A DNA stretch of 64,000 bases from Streptomyces albireticuli (GTDB lineage Bacteria; Actinomycetota; Actinomycetes; Streptomycetales; Streptomycetaceae): NCBI RefSeq assembly GCF_021228125.1, contig NZ_JAJQQS010000002.1:558001-622000 (forward strand). Reading direction: 5' to 3'. Below, in pieces: positions 47,199 through 55,427 of this stretch; position 1 is the stretch's first letter, and each line of letters begins with the position of its first letter. The notes below the pieces were generated by a model. That model searched no databases, had not been told where the DNA came from, and worked only from the letters and a program-made list of their open reading frames with translations. A program made the position numbers and the translations under genes.

Positions 47199-48033
47199 GG
47201 GGCTTCGACTCCTCGGTGGCGGCTCGGTTCGCCGTCACCTTACCGGGGGCGAGGAACAGCAGCAGGGTGGGTACCAGATACAGCGCCCAGACCGCCACCT
47301 GGACCCAGGTCGGGTCCGGCTGGAAGTTGAAGACGCCCTTCAGCAGGGTGCCGTACCAGCTGTCGGCCGGGATCTGCTCGCTGACGTCGAAGGCCCGGTC
47401 GTGCAGGCCCGGCAGGAACTCCGCCTCCTGGAGGTCGTGGAAGCCGTACGCGAGCACGCCCGCCGCCACCACGACCAGCATCCCGCCGGTCCAGGTGAAG
47501 AACCTGGCGAGGTTGATACGCAGCGCGCCCCGGTAGAAGAGCCAGCCCAGCACCACGGCGGTGAGCAGGCCGAGGACCGCGCCGACGAGCGGACGTACGC
47601 CGTCGTCGGTGGCCTCCACGGCGGTCCAGACGAACAGCGCGGTCTCCAGGCCCTCGCGGCCCACGGCCAGGAAGGCGGTGACGACCAGCGCGGTGGTGCC
47701 CATCGCCAGGGCCGCGTCGAGCTTGCCGTGCAGCTCCCGCTTCAGGTGCCGCGCGGTCCTCCGCATCCAGAAGACCATCCAGGTCACCAGGGCCACCGCG
47801 ACGATCGACAGCGAGCCGCCGAGCAGTTCCTGCGCCTCGAACGTCATGCTCCGCGAGCCGAACTGGAGCAGCGCGCCGAAGGCCATGCTCAGCAGCACGG
47901 CCGCGCCGATGCCGAGCCAGACGGGCGCCAGCGCGTCCCGGCGCCCGGTCTTCACCAGGTAGGCGACGAGGATGCAGACGACCAGACTGGCCTCCAGGCC
48001 CTCGCGCAGGCCGATCAGGTAGTTGCCGAACAC
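47071..48033 (-). CDS. efeU: FTR1-family iron permease
   Basis: Membrane iron permease of 320 residues. Two REXXE iron-binding motifs are intact: LREGLEASLVV and VGREGLETALFVW. Seven membrane helices are expected (VFGNYLIGL near the start to WALYLVPTLLLFLAP). With EfeO and EfeB it forms the EfeUOB elemental-iron uptake system. GTG 48033 follows GGAAGGGGA. The C-terminal ~43 residues after LFLAPGKV are His/Gly/Ala-rich and overlap the next gene by 128 bp, so the original stop has probably been lost. Confidence 0.9.
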   Translation of the reverse strand: MFGNYLIGLREGLEASLVVCILVAYLVKTGRRDALAPVWLGIGAAVLLSMAFGALLQFGSRSMTFEAQELLGGSLSIVAVALVTWMVFWMRRTARHLKRELHGKLDAALAMGTTALVVTAFLAVGREGLETALFVWTAVEATDDGVRPLVGAVLGLLTAVVLGWLFYRGALRINLARFFTWTGGMLVVVAAGVLAYGFHDLQEAEFLPGLHDRAFDVSEQIPADSWYGTLLKGVFNFQPDPTWVQVAVWALYLVPTLLLFLAPGKVTANRAATEESKPHETPAATSHADHHGGADGTAGAGDRVRDGARRAGDPAGGGQG

Positions 48034-48064
48034 GCGGCTTCCCCTTCCGTAGAAAGACCGTCGG

Positions 48065-49396
48065 TCAGGCGAACAGTGCCTTGCCCCACCAGTCGTCCCC
48101 GTCACGGACGCCCGGCGGGACGGCGAAGACCGCCGAGCCCACGTGCTGGATGTATTCGTTGAGCGCGTCGGTGCGCGCGAGCCTCGACTGGAGCGGGATG
48201 AACGCGTCCCGGACGTCCCGCTGGTAGGCGAGGAAGAACAGGCCGGCGTCCAGCCGGCCGAGGCCGTCGGTGCCGTCCGTGAAGGAGTAGCCGCGGCGCA
48301 GGATCGTCGCCCCGTTGTTGCTGTCGGGGTGGGCGAGGCGTACGTGGGCGTCCGGCAGCATCGCCTTGAGGCTGGGCTCGTCGCGCTCGCGCGTCCTGCC
48401 CACGGGGGCGCCCTCGGCCTTGTCCCGGCCGAAGATGTCCTCCTGCTCCTTGAGCGAGGTGCGGTCCCAGGTCTCGATGTGCATCCGGATGCGGCGCGCG
48501 ACGACGTACGAGCCGCCGGTCATCCAGGCGGGGCCGTCCTTCTCGCCCACCCACACGTGCTTGTCGAGGGCGGCGGTGTCGGTGCCCGAGACGTTCCGGG
48601 TGCCGTCCTTGAAGCCCATCATGTTGCGCGGGGTCTGCGCGTCCGGGGTCGTCGAGGACGTCTTGCCGAAGCCCAGCTGCGACCAGCGGATGGCGACCTT
48701 TCCCATGCCGATGCGGGCGAGGTTGCGGATCGCGTGCACCGCGACCTGCGGGTCGTCCGCGCACGCCTGGACGCACAGGTCGCCGCCGCTGCGGGCGGCG
48801 TCGAGGTTGTCGCCGGGGAAGGCCGGCAGGTCGACCAGGGCCTTGGGCCGGCGGTCCCGGAGCCCGAAGCGGTCCTTGCCGTCCTTCTCGAACAGGCCGG
48901 GGCCGACGCCGAAGGTCAGCGTCAGGCGGGACGGCTTGAGGCCGAGCGCCTCGCCGGTGTCGTCCGGCGGGAGTTCGTCCAGGCCGCCCGTCGCGCCCTC
49001 GCCGACCTCGTGGCCCGCGGTCATCCGCGCGGCGGCGGCCGTCCACTCCCGGAGCACCTTGACCAGCGCGTCGCGGTCGGTGGTGGTCACGTCGAAGGCC
49101 GCGAAGTGCAGCCGGTCCTGGACGGCCGTGGCGATGCCGGCCTGGTGGGTGCCGTGGAAGGGCACGGCGTCGCCGGACAGCGCGGCCGGGCGGGCGTCGC
49201 CGCCGGTGCGCAGCGCGGCGGCGGTGCCCCCGGCGGCGGTCGCGCCGAGCGCGAGCCCGGCGCCGCCCCAGCCGAGCAGCGAGCGGCGCGAGGGGCCCGC
49301 GGGCGCCGGGGCGGCCTCGCCGCGCCCGGTCTCCGCCGTGCTCGCGTCCGCTGCCGGGTCCGTGGGGTCCGTGGGGTCCGTGGTCGGGTCCGTCAT
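48065..49396 (-). CDS. efeB: Dyp-type heme peroxidase EfeB
   Basis: Dye-decolourising peroxidase of 443 residues, exported by Tat: the twin arginine is at 37-38 in PSRRSLLGWGGAGLAL, after a Thr/Asp/Pro repeat TDPTTDPTDPTDP made by a 9-bp DNA repeat. Family motifs are GFKDGTRN (GxxDG), VLREWTAAAARM near the N-terminus and RRGYSFTDGTDGLG. In the Efe system it oxidises ferrous iron or works on heme outside the membrane. It begins 8 bp after efeO. Confidence 0.92.
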   Translation of the reverse strand: MTDPTTDPTDPTDPAADASTAETGRGEAAPAPAGPSRRSLLGWGGAGLALGATAAGGTAAALRTGGDARPAALSGDAVPFHGTHQAGIATAVQDRLHFAAFDVTTTDRDALVKVLREWTAAAARMTAGHEVGEGATGGLDELPPDDTGEALGLKPSRLTLTFGVGPGLFEKDGKDRFGLRDRRPKALVDLPAFPGDNLDAARSGGDLCVQACADDPQVAVHAIRNLARIGMGKVAIRWSQLGFGKTSSTTPDAQTPRNMMGFKDGTRNVSGTDTAALDKHVWVGEKDGPAWMTGGSYVVARRIRMHIETWDRTSLKEQEDIFGRDKAEGAPVGRTRERDEPSLKAMLPDAHVRLAHPDSNNGATILRRGYSFTDGTDGLGRLDAGLFFLAYQRDVRDAFIPLQSRLARTDALNEYIQHVGSAVFAVPPGVRDGDDWWGKALFA

Positions 49397-49404
49397 GGGG
49401 ATGC

Positions 49405-50535
49405 CTACTTCACCACTGCGCCGGCGAGCTTGGACAGCGGCTCCGCCAGGGCGTTGACCGCGTCCGAGAGCTTCTTCCGGTCGTCCTTGCCGACGGAGTC
49501 GTACGCCTTGAAGCCGTCGCCCTCGCGGTAGTCCCCGAGCAGCTTCCGCAGCTCGGCGAACTGCTTGTCCAGCTCCTTGGCGAGCGCCGCGTCGTTCTTC
49601 GAGGCGACCGGCTTCAGCAGCTCGTACGACTTCTCGGCGCCCTCGACGTTGGCCTGGAAGTCGACGAGGTCGGTGTGGCTGTAGCGCTCCTCCTCACCGG
49701 TGACCTTGCCGGTGGCCACCTCGTCGAGCAGCTCCTTGGCGCCGTTGGCCATGCTGGTCGGGGTGATCTCGGCGGTGCCGACGCGCTTCTGCCAGTCCTT
49801 CAGGTCCGTCATCAGCTGGTCGGCCAGCTTCTTGTCGTCCTCGTCGATCTTCTTCTCGTCCCAGAGCGACTTCTCCAGCTTGTGCCAGCCGGTCCACTTC
49901 TGGTCCTTCTCCAGGCCGTCCTCGCGGACGTCGACCTTCGGGTCGATGTCACCGAAGGACTCCGCGACCGGCTCGGTGCGCTCCCAGCCGACGCGGGACG
50001 GGGCGTAGAGCTTCTTCGCCTCGTCGAGGTCGCCCTTCTTCACGGCCTCGGCGAACTTCTCGGCAGCGGGAATCGTCTCGTCGGCCTGCGCCTGGACGTA
50101 CTTGCGGTATTCGGCGACCGCCTTGTCCAGTTCCGGATCGCTCTTCGGCGCCGCGCCCTCACCCTTGACGGTGATCTTCTGGCGAATGCCGTCGCCCTTC
50201 ATTCCGGGCTTGCAGGCGATTTCGTACGCACCGGCCTTGATCGTCGCGGTGATCTCCGCCTTGGTGCCGGGGCCGATGTTCTCCCGCTCGGTGACGATGC
50301 GGTCGCCGGGGGCGTAGACGTAGACCTCGGTGACCTTCGAGCCCTTGTTCTCCACGGCTATCTTGACGTGGCCGGCCGGGAAGGAGGTCGTGGAGACCTC
50401 GCACTTGTCGTCCGTCGCCTTGACCCGGACCGTGTCCGCGCCCTTGGTGTCGGACTTCTCGGCGCAGCCGGACACGGCGGTCAGAGCCGTGGCCGCCGCG
50501 ACGACGGCGACGGCGGAGGAGCGGAGGACGCGCAT
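49405..50535 (-). CDS. efeO: EfeO, cupredoxin-M75 iron-uptake lipoprotein
   Basis: A 376-residue lipoprotein, lipobox AVSGC at Cys24. Domain order: N-terminal cupredoxin-like domain (about 30-125, with CEVSTTSFPAGHVKIAVENKG and AYEIACKPGMKGDGI), then the M75 imelysin-type domain with the HxxE motif WTGWHKLEKSLW. It is thought to bind and pass iron to EfeU. It is the first gene of efeOBU. A weak iron-box-like sequence lies about 60 bp upstream. Start MRVLRSS at 50535 is well supported by the signal peptide. Confidence 0.92.
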   Translation of the reverse strand: MRVLRSSAVAVVAAATALTAVSGCAEKSDTKGADTVRVKATDDKCEVSTTSFPAGHVKIAVENKGSKVTEVYVYAPGDRIVTERENIGPGTKAEITATIKAGAYEIACKPGMKGDGIRQKITVKGEGAAPKSDPELDKAVAEYRKYVQAQADETIPAAEKFAEAVKKGDLDEAKKLYAPSRVGWERTEPVAESFGDIDPKVDVREDGLEKDQKWTGWHKLEKSLWDEKKIDEDDKKLADQLMTDLKDWQKRVGTAEITPTSMANGAKELLDEVATGKVTGEEERYSHTDLVDFQANVEGAEKSYELLKPVASKNDAALAKELDKQFAELRKLLGDYREGDGFKAYDSVGKDDRKKLSDAVNALAEPLSKLAGAVVK

Positions 50536-50596
50536 GAGGGGCTCCAGGCATGCTCGAAAGGGCGAAATGATCTTGGCTGAAAATGATCTGGCCGGA

Positions 50597-50615
50597 TAAG
50601 GCCGCCCTAACTTAT
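50597..50615. promoter_or_regulatory. Degenerate iron-box-like sequence upstream of efeO
   Basis: TAAGGCCGCCCTAACTTAT (12 of 19 positions match the iron-box consensus when read on the minus strand). Two direct copies of aaatgatct lie just beside it, about 17 bp apart. Control of efeO by the same iron regulator is possible, but the match is weak. Confidence 0.35.
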
Positions 50616-50682
50616 CTGAGGCTTCCCTATGTCGTTCCCGGAATGCCGAGTGATTCTGCTCTCATGAGGCAAAGATTTGTCC

Positions 50683-51507
50683 TTACCGTCTCGGTATCAC
50701 CAGAGGTTCGCCGGTACGCGGATGATCAATTACCTCGACGGGCTGTGAATAGACCCGACTCAGGAGTTCCGGATCGAAGACCCGGCCGGGCGGGCCCTCC
50801 GCCGCGATCCGGCCCTCGTGCAGCACGGCCACCCGGTCCGCGTACGCGCCGGCCAGCCCCAGATCGTGCAGGACGATCACCACCGCGTCCCCCGCCGCCG
50901 CCCGTTCGCGGCAGACCCGCAGCACCAGTTCCTGGTGGCGCAGGTCCAGCGCCGCCGTCGGCTCGTCGAGCAGCAGCAGCGCGGCGCGCTGCGCCAGCAC
51001 CCGGGCCAGGGCCACCCGGGCCCGCTCCCCGCCGGACAGCGCGGCGAAGGACCGGCCCGCGAAACCGGCCACCTCGGCGGCGGCCATCGCGGCCCGTACG
51101 GCCTCGTCGTCCGCCTCCGCCGCGGCGGTGCCCGCCCACGGCGCCCGCCCCATCCGGACGACCTCCTCGACGGCGAACGGGAACGACAGCTCGGCCGATT
51201 GCGGCAGGACCGCGCGCCGCAGGGCGAGTTCGGCCGCCGGCCAGGCGCCGGCCGGCCTGCCGTCGATCCGCACCTCGCCGGACTCGGCGGTCAGATCACC
51301 CGCCAGGGCGGCCAGCAGCGTCGACTTCCCGGCGCCGTTCGGGCCGACGAGCGCGAGCACCTCGCCCGCCGTGACGGTCAGGTCGACCTCGGACAGCACG
51401 GTGCGGCCGGCCAGCCGCACCCGCAGCGCGCGGGCCTCGGCCGCGACGGCGCCGAGCGCCGGCGCGGTGGGCAGCCGCCGGGCCCGGGCCCGGAAGAGCG
51501 AGCGCAT
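50683..51507 (-). CDS. hmuV: Heme ABC transporter ATPase
   Basis: ATP-binding subunit of 274 residues. Walker A LVGPNGAGKST, signature ALSGGERARVALARVL, Walker B LLLLDEPTAALDLRH and switch histidine VIVLHDLGLAG are all canonical. AVEEVVRMGRAPW is typical of FecE/HmuV-type importers. It overlaps the permease gene by one base (TGATG), so it is translated with it. It powers import of heme or siderophore by HmuU. Confidence 0.93.
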   Translation of the reverse strand: MRSLFRARARRLPTAPALGAVAAEARALRVRLAGRTVLSEVDLTVTAGEVLALVGPNGAGKSTLLAALAGDLTAESGEVRIDGRPAGAWPAAELALRRAVLPQSAELSFPFAVEEVVRMGRAPWAGTAAAEADDEAVRAAMAAAEVAGFAGRSFAALSGGERARVALARVLAQRAALLLLDEPTAALDLRHQELVLRVCRERAAAGDAVVIVLHDLGLAGAYADRVAVLHEGRIAAEGPPGRVFDPELLSRVYSQPVEVIDHPRTGEPLVIPRR

Positions 51508-52622
51508 CAGGCCCAGCCTCCTTGCTTGCGCCGCGTCCTGCGCAGCAGGACGAAGAAGAACGGGCTGCCCACGAGCGCCGTCAGCACACCCAGCGGAAGC
51601 TCCGCCGGCTGGGCGACCGTACGGGCCGCGAGGTCCGCCGCGACGAGCACCAGGGCGCCGCCCAGGGCGCTGCCCGGCACGAGGAAGCGGTGCCCCGGAC
51701 CCGCCGCCATCCGCAGCACGTGCGGCACCAGCAGCCCGACGAATGTGATGACGCCGGAAACCGCCACCGCGGCCGCCGTGAGCAGCGCGACGACCAGCAC
51801 CAGCGTCATGCGCAGCCGCTCGACGTCCACGCCCAGGTGCCGCGCCGGGCGCTCCCCGAGCGCGAGGAGGTCCAGCTTCCGCCCGTACAGCGGCGCGACG
51901 GCCAGGCCCAGGAGCGCGCACGGCAGGACGGCGAGCACCTTCGGCCAGGTCGCCTGGGCGAGCGAACCGAGCTGCCAGAAGGTGATCTGGGTGACCTGGG
52001 CGCTGTCGGCTACGAAGACGCCCAGGCCGACGAGCGCGCCGGCGAAGGCGTTCATCGCGATGCCGGTGAGGATGAGCGTGACCACCTCGGTCCGGCCGCC
52101 CGACCGCGACAGCGCGTACACCAGCAGGACCGTCACCAGACCGGCGGCGAACGCGCAGACCGTGACCGTCCAGTTGCCGAGGAAGTTCATGCCCAGCGCG
52201 ATCGCGGCGACCGCGCCGACCGCCGAACCCATCGAGATGCCGATGACGCCCGGCTCGGCCAGCGGATTGCCGAACACGCCCTGCATCAGCGCGCCCGCGC
52301 ACCCCAGCGACGCCCCGACGAGCAGGGCCAGCACCACCCTCGGCAGCCGTACGTCCCACAGCACGCTCTCGCCGACCCGGTCCAGCGTCGCGCCGCCGAG
52401 CCCCAGCCGGTGCAGGAAGGAGCCGAGCACGTCGCCGAGCGGGATGTCGTACGCGCCGTAGCCCGCGGACAGCAGGGCCGCGAACAGCAGGGCGGCGATC
52501 AGGGCGGCGGTGAGGAGCGCGGTGCGGCGGCCGCGGTGGCGCGCGGCGGGGGAGGCGCCGTCGGCGCTGCCGGCGGGCGCGCCCGGGACGGGGGCCCTGC
52601 CCGGGGATTTGAGGAGGCTCAC
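51507..52622 (-). CDS. hmuU: Heme/siderophore ABC permease (FecCD type)
   Basis: Inner membrane permease of 371 residues with about ten helices after an Arg/Ala-rich N-terminal tail. FecCD hallmarks are VRLPRVVLALLVGASLGCAGALMQGVFGNPLAEPGVIGIS, near residue 120, and GVITFVGLLVPHVLRM. Its GTG start overlaps the binding-protein stop by 4 bp (GTGA), giving a tightly coupled hmuTUV operon. The heme assignment rests on the flanking HtaA and heme oxygenase genes. Confidence 0.92.
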   Translation of the reverse strand: MSLLKSPGRAPVPGAPAGSADGASPAARHRGRRTALLTAALIAALLFAALLSAGYGAYDIPLGDVLGSFLHRLGLGGATLDRVGESVLWDVRLPRVVLALLVGASLGCAGALMQGVFGNPLAEPGVIGISMGSAVGAVAAIALGMNFLGNWTVTVCAFAAGLVTVLLVYALSRSGGRTEVVTLILTGIAMNAFAGALVGLGVFVADSAQVTQITFWQLGSLAQATWPKVLAVLPCALLGLAVAPLYGRKLDLLALGERPARHLGVDVERLRMTLVLVVALLTAAAVAVSGVITFVGLLVPHVLRMAAGPGHRFLVPGSALGGALVLVAADLAARTVAQPAELPLGVLTALVGSPFFFVLLRRTRRKQGGWA

Positions 52623-53671
52623 CGCCGCTGCCCCTTCGCGTGGATCTGCTCGACGAGCGACTTGAGGACGGTGTCCGTGCGGGGCCCGAAGTTCAGCAGG
52701 ACGCCGTCGTCGACGGAGGCGATCCGGCGGTCCAGGCCCGCCGGGGTCTGGCCGACGCCGGGGATCTTCAGCAGGCCGTCCACACCGCCGACCGAATCGA
52801 GCCCCTTGCTCATCACGAGGATGACGTCGGGGGCCGCCTTGGCGAGCGCCTCGCTGGTGAGCGGGGTGAAGTCCCGCTTCAGCCCGGACTCCTTCCCCGC
52901 GTCCACGCCGCCCGCCGCCTCGATCAGCGAGTCCGCGCCGGAGCCCGCGCCGCCGAGGAGGTATACGGAGGCCGAGCCGCGCAGGTAGAGGAAGGCGACC
53001 TTGGGCTTCGCGCCACCGGGAACGCCCTCACGGGCGGCGTCGATCCGGCCACGGGTCCGCTCGCGCAGCCGATCCCCGGCGGTACGGGCGCCGAGCGCGG
53101 CCGCCACCCGGTCGACGCGGGTACCGACGTCCTCCAGCTTCTTCGCCGGGTCGAGGACGACGAGCGGGACGCCCGCCGCCCGGATCTGGTCGACGGCCTC
53201 CGCGGGCCCGGTGGTGGTCTCCGCGAGGACGACGGTCGGCTTGAGGGAGAGCACGCTCTCCGCCGAGACGTCGTGCGCGCGGGTCACCACGGGCAGCTTC
53301 CTCGCCTGGTCGAAGGTGGCGGTGACATCCCGTGCGACGACGTGGTCGCCGAGGCCCAGAGCGAAGACGATCTCGGAGAGCGAGCCGGTGAGCGGCACGA
53401 TCCGGTCGGTGGCGCGCACGGTGACCTCGTGCCCGTCGGCCGAGCGCACCGTGGCGGGGAGCCGCTGCTCCGGGGTGCCCGCGAGCGGCTCGACGCGGTC
53501 GGCCACCGCGGCCTTCCGCTCCCCGCCCCCGCCGCCCGTATCCGCCGGGGAACCGCAGCCGGCGAGACCCAGGAGCCCGAGAAGAACGGCCGGAAGTAGC
53601 AGCAGGGCGGCGCGTGTTGGGGTGCGGCGTGGGGTAGGTATCGCCGTACCCGCGGACTGCCGTTGATGCAC
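52619..53671 (-). CDS. hmuT: Heme-binding ABC transporter lipoprotein HmuT
   Basis: A 350-residue binding lipoprotein (lipobox GLAGC, Cys39). The class III fold shows DRIVPLTGSLSEIVFALGLGDHVVARDVTATF, SAESVLSLKPTVVLAET and LTSEALAKAAPDVILVMSKGLDSVGG, matching HmuT/HemT proteins. Heme axial-type residues include His and Tyr in these segments. It is the first gene of hmuTUV. GTG 53671 follows AGGAA. An iron box sits 51 bp upstream between it and the divergent htaA gene. Confidence 0.9.
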   Translation of the reverse strand: MHQRQSAGTAIPTPRRTPTRAALLLLPAVLLGLLGLAGCGSPADTGGGGGERKAAVADRVEPLAGTPEQRLPATVRSADGHEVTVRATDRIVPLTGSLSEIVFALGLGDHVVARDVTATFDQARKLPVVTRAHDVSAESVLSLKPTVVLAETTTGPAEAVDQIRAAGVPLVVLDPAKKLEDVGTRVDRVAAALGARTAGDRLRERTRGRIDAAREGVPGGAKPKVAFLYLRGSASVYLLGGAGSGADSLIEAAGGVDAGKESGLKRDFTPLTSEALAKAAPDVILVMSKGLDSVGGVDGLLKIPGVGQTPAGLDRRIASVDDGVLLNFGPRTDTVLKSLVEQIHAKGQRR

Positions 53672-53722
53672 GGTTCCTGCCTTTCGCTCCGGCCGGGGGT
53701 TTCCGACCTGATGGGACGTAGC

Positions 53723-53741
53723 TTAGGTTAGCCTTACCTAA
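53723..53741. promoter_or_regulatory. Iron box between hmuT and htaA
   Basis: TTAGGTTAGCCTTACCTAA, almost a perfect palindrome and a near-consensus DmdR/IdeR box. It lies between the divergent hmuTUV operon (51 bp) and the first htaA gene (60 bp), so one site can control both. Confidence 0.95.
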
Positions 53742-53801
53742 ATCGCCATGTGCCGAACGGTGCCTCGCGATGTCCGCCGTCCTGCCCGGAAGGGGCCTTC
53801 G

Positions 53802-55223
53802 ATGCTGCCGTCCAGACCCGCCCGCGTCCCCGTCGTGGCACTGCTGGCGACGCTGCTGGCGGCCCTGGCACCGGCGGCCGGGGCCAGGGCGGCGGAGCGC
53901 GCCGAGGTCTCCGGCGGGCGGCTGGACTGGGGCGTCAAGTCCTCCTTCCAGAGCTATGTCACCGGACCGATCGCGAAGGGGAGCTGGGAGCTGCGGGGCG
54001 GCGCCGCCACCGTCGGCGACAACCGCTTCCGCTTCCACTCGGCCAAGGGTTCGTACGATCCCGGCGGCGGCTCGTTCGACGCGGCCTTCTCGGGCGGCGT
54101 GCACTTCACCGGCCACCGCAAGGACGACGGCACCCACGAGCTCGACCTCACCCTCGGCAACCCCGCCGTCCGGATCTCCGGCGGCAAGGGCACCCTCTAC
54201 GCCGACGTGACGAGCAGGGCCAGGGGGAGCGGCGAGGTCACCACCGCCGGTCGGGTGCCCTTCGCCTCGCTCGACCTCTCCGGCGTGGACCTCCGGTCCG
54301 GCGGCACCGCCGTCACCCTCACGAACCTCCCCGCCACCCTCACCGAGCAGGGCGCGAAGGCGTTCGCCGGGTTCTACACCGCGGGCACCGCCCTCGACCC
54401 CGTCGGGCTCTCCGCCGACGTCGCGGCCGCCGCCGCGAAGCCCTCGCCCTCGTCCGGTGATTCCCCGTCCGGCGATTCCCCGTCCCGGGAGCCGGGGAAG
54501 AAGGGCGAGTTCACCGGGGCCGCCGTCGACTGGGGCGTCCGCCGCACCTTCCGCGAGTACGTCACCGGCCCGATCGCCCAGGGCTCCTGGAAGCTCGCCG
54601 ACGGCGCCCAGGACGGTGGCGCGCTCTTCCGCTTCCCGCGCGGCAAGGGCACGTACGACGAGGGGGCCGGGTCCCTCGACGCCGCCTTCGAGGGCACGCT
54701 GCGCTTCACCGGGAAGCACCTCGACCTCACGCTCGCGGGCCTGCGGGCGGAGGTGAAGGACGGCGAGGGCACCCTGTCGGCGGATGTCGCCGGCGCCGGT
54801 GCGCACAGCGGGAAAAACGTTCCGCTGGTCACCTTCGACGCGTCCGGCCTGAGGGAGAAGGACGGCCTCGCCGCGGTCACCGAGGCCCCGGCGAAGCTGA
54901 CGGCGCGGGGCGCCGAGGCGTTCGGCCGGATGTACCAGGAGGGCGCGGAGATGGACCCCGTCTCCCTCGCCGTCCCGCTCGACGGCCGGGCGAAGCTTCC
55001 TCCCCTGCCGGACCTGGGCAGCGACCCGAAGCCCTCGCCGTCGTCCGCCGCCCCGGCGCGGGCGGAAGCCTCGTCCTCCTCGTCTTCGTCCTCCTCTTTC
55101 CCGGTGCTCCCGGTCTCCCTCGCCGGGGCGGCCGCCGTGGCCCTCGCCGCCGCCGCGTTCGCCGTGGTCCGCGGGCGTCGTAGGGCGTCGGTGGACTCCA
55201 CCGCGCCCGGCGCGGACGGCTGA
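53802..55223 (+). CDS. htaA: HtaA-domain surface heme-binding protein
   Basis: A 473-residue secreted protein: signal peptide (VPVVALLATLLAALAPAAGARA), two HtaA domains (about 30-205 and 240-400), a Ser-rich stalk and a C-terminal membrane helix with RGRRR stop. Domain 1 has LDWGVKSSFQSYVTGPIAKG and HFTGHRKDD. Domain 2 has VDWGVRRTFREYVTGPIAQG, but reads RFTGKHLDL, so the FTGH histidine is displaced by one. Tyr and His of these motifs bind heme in corynebacterial HtaA. There is no LAxTG sortase site. It probably captures heme and passes it to HmuT. ATG 53802 is chosen by the signal peptide. Confidence 0.9.
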   Translation: MLPSRPARVPVVALLATLLAALAPAAGARAAERAEVSGGRLDWGVKSSFQSYVTGPIAKGSWELRGGAATVGDNRFRFHSAKGSYDPGGGSFDAAFSGGVHFTGHRKDDGTHELDLTLGNPAVRISGGKGTLYADVTSRARGSGEVTTAGRVPFASLDLSGVDLRSGGTAVTLTNLPATLTEQGAKAFAGFYTAGTALDPVGLSADVAAAAAKPSPSSGDSPSGDSPSREPGKKGEFTGAAVDWGVRRTFREYVTGPIAQGSWKLADGAQDGGALFRFPRGKGTYDEGAGSLDAAFEGTLRFTGKHLDLTLAGLRAEVKDGEGTLSADVAGAGAHSGKNVPLVTFDASGLREKDGLAAVTEAPAKLTARGAEAFGRMYQEGAEMDPVSLAVPLDGRAKLPPLPDLGSDPKPSPSSAAPARAEASSSSSSSSSFPVLPVSLAGAAAVALAAAAFAVVRGRRRASVDSTAPGADG

Positions 55224-55427
55224 CCCGCACCCCCCAGACTCCGCGCCGGCCGCGGCCCCCCTCCTTCACCGCGCAGCGGCCGGCGCGGACCCCTCCCCCT
55301 CTCCGAGATCCCTCGGATCTCCTCCAGACCCCCCTCGGATCCCCCCCCAGTCCCCCCTCGGATCCCCCTGGATCCCCCCCCCGGATCCCCAGCCCCCCGT
55401 TTCCCACGAGAAGGAGGCACCCCCGTC
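55224..55427. repeat. Low-complexity gap between the two htaA genes
   Basis: The part at about 55295-55395 consists of repeated tcggatccccc and ggatccccccc motifs (C-rich on the plus strand). No hairpin with a plausible loop or iron box was seen, so the second htaA gene may rely on readthrough from the first. Confidence 0.55.
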
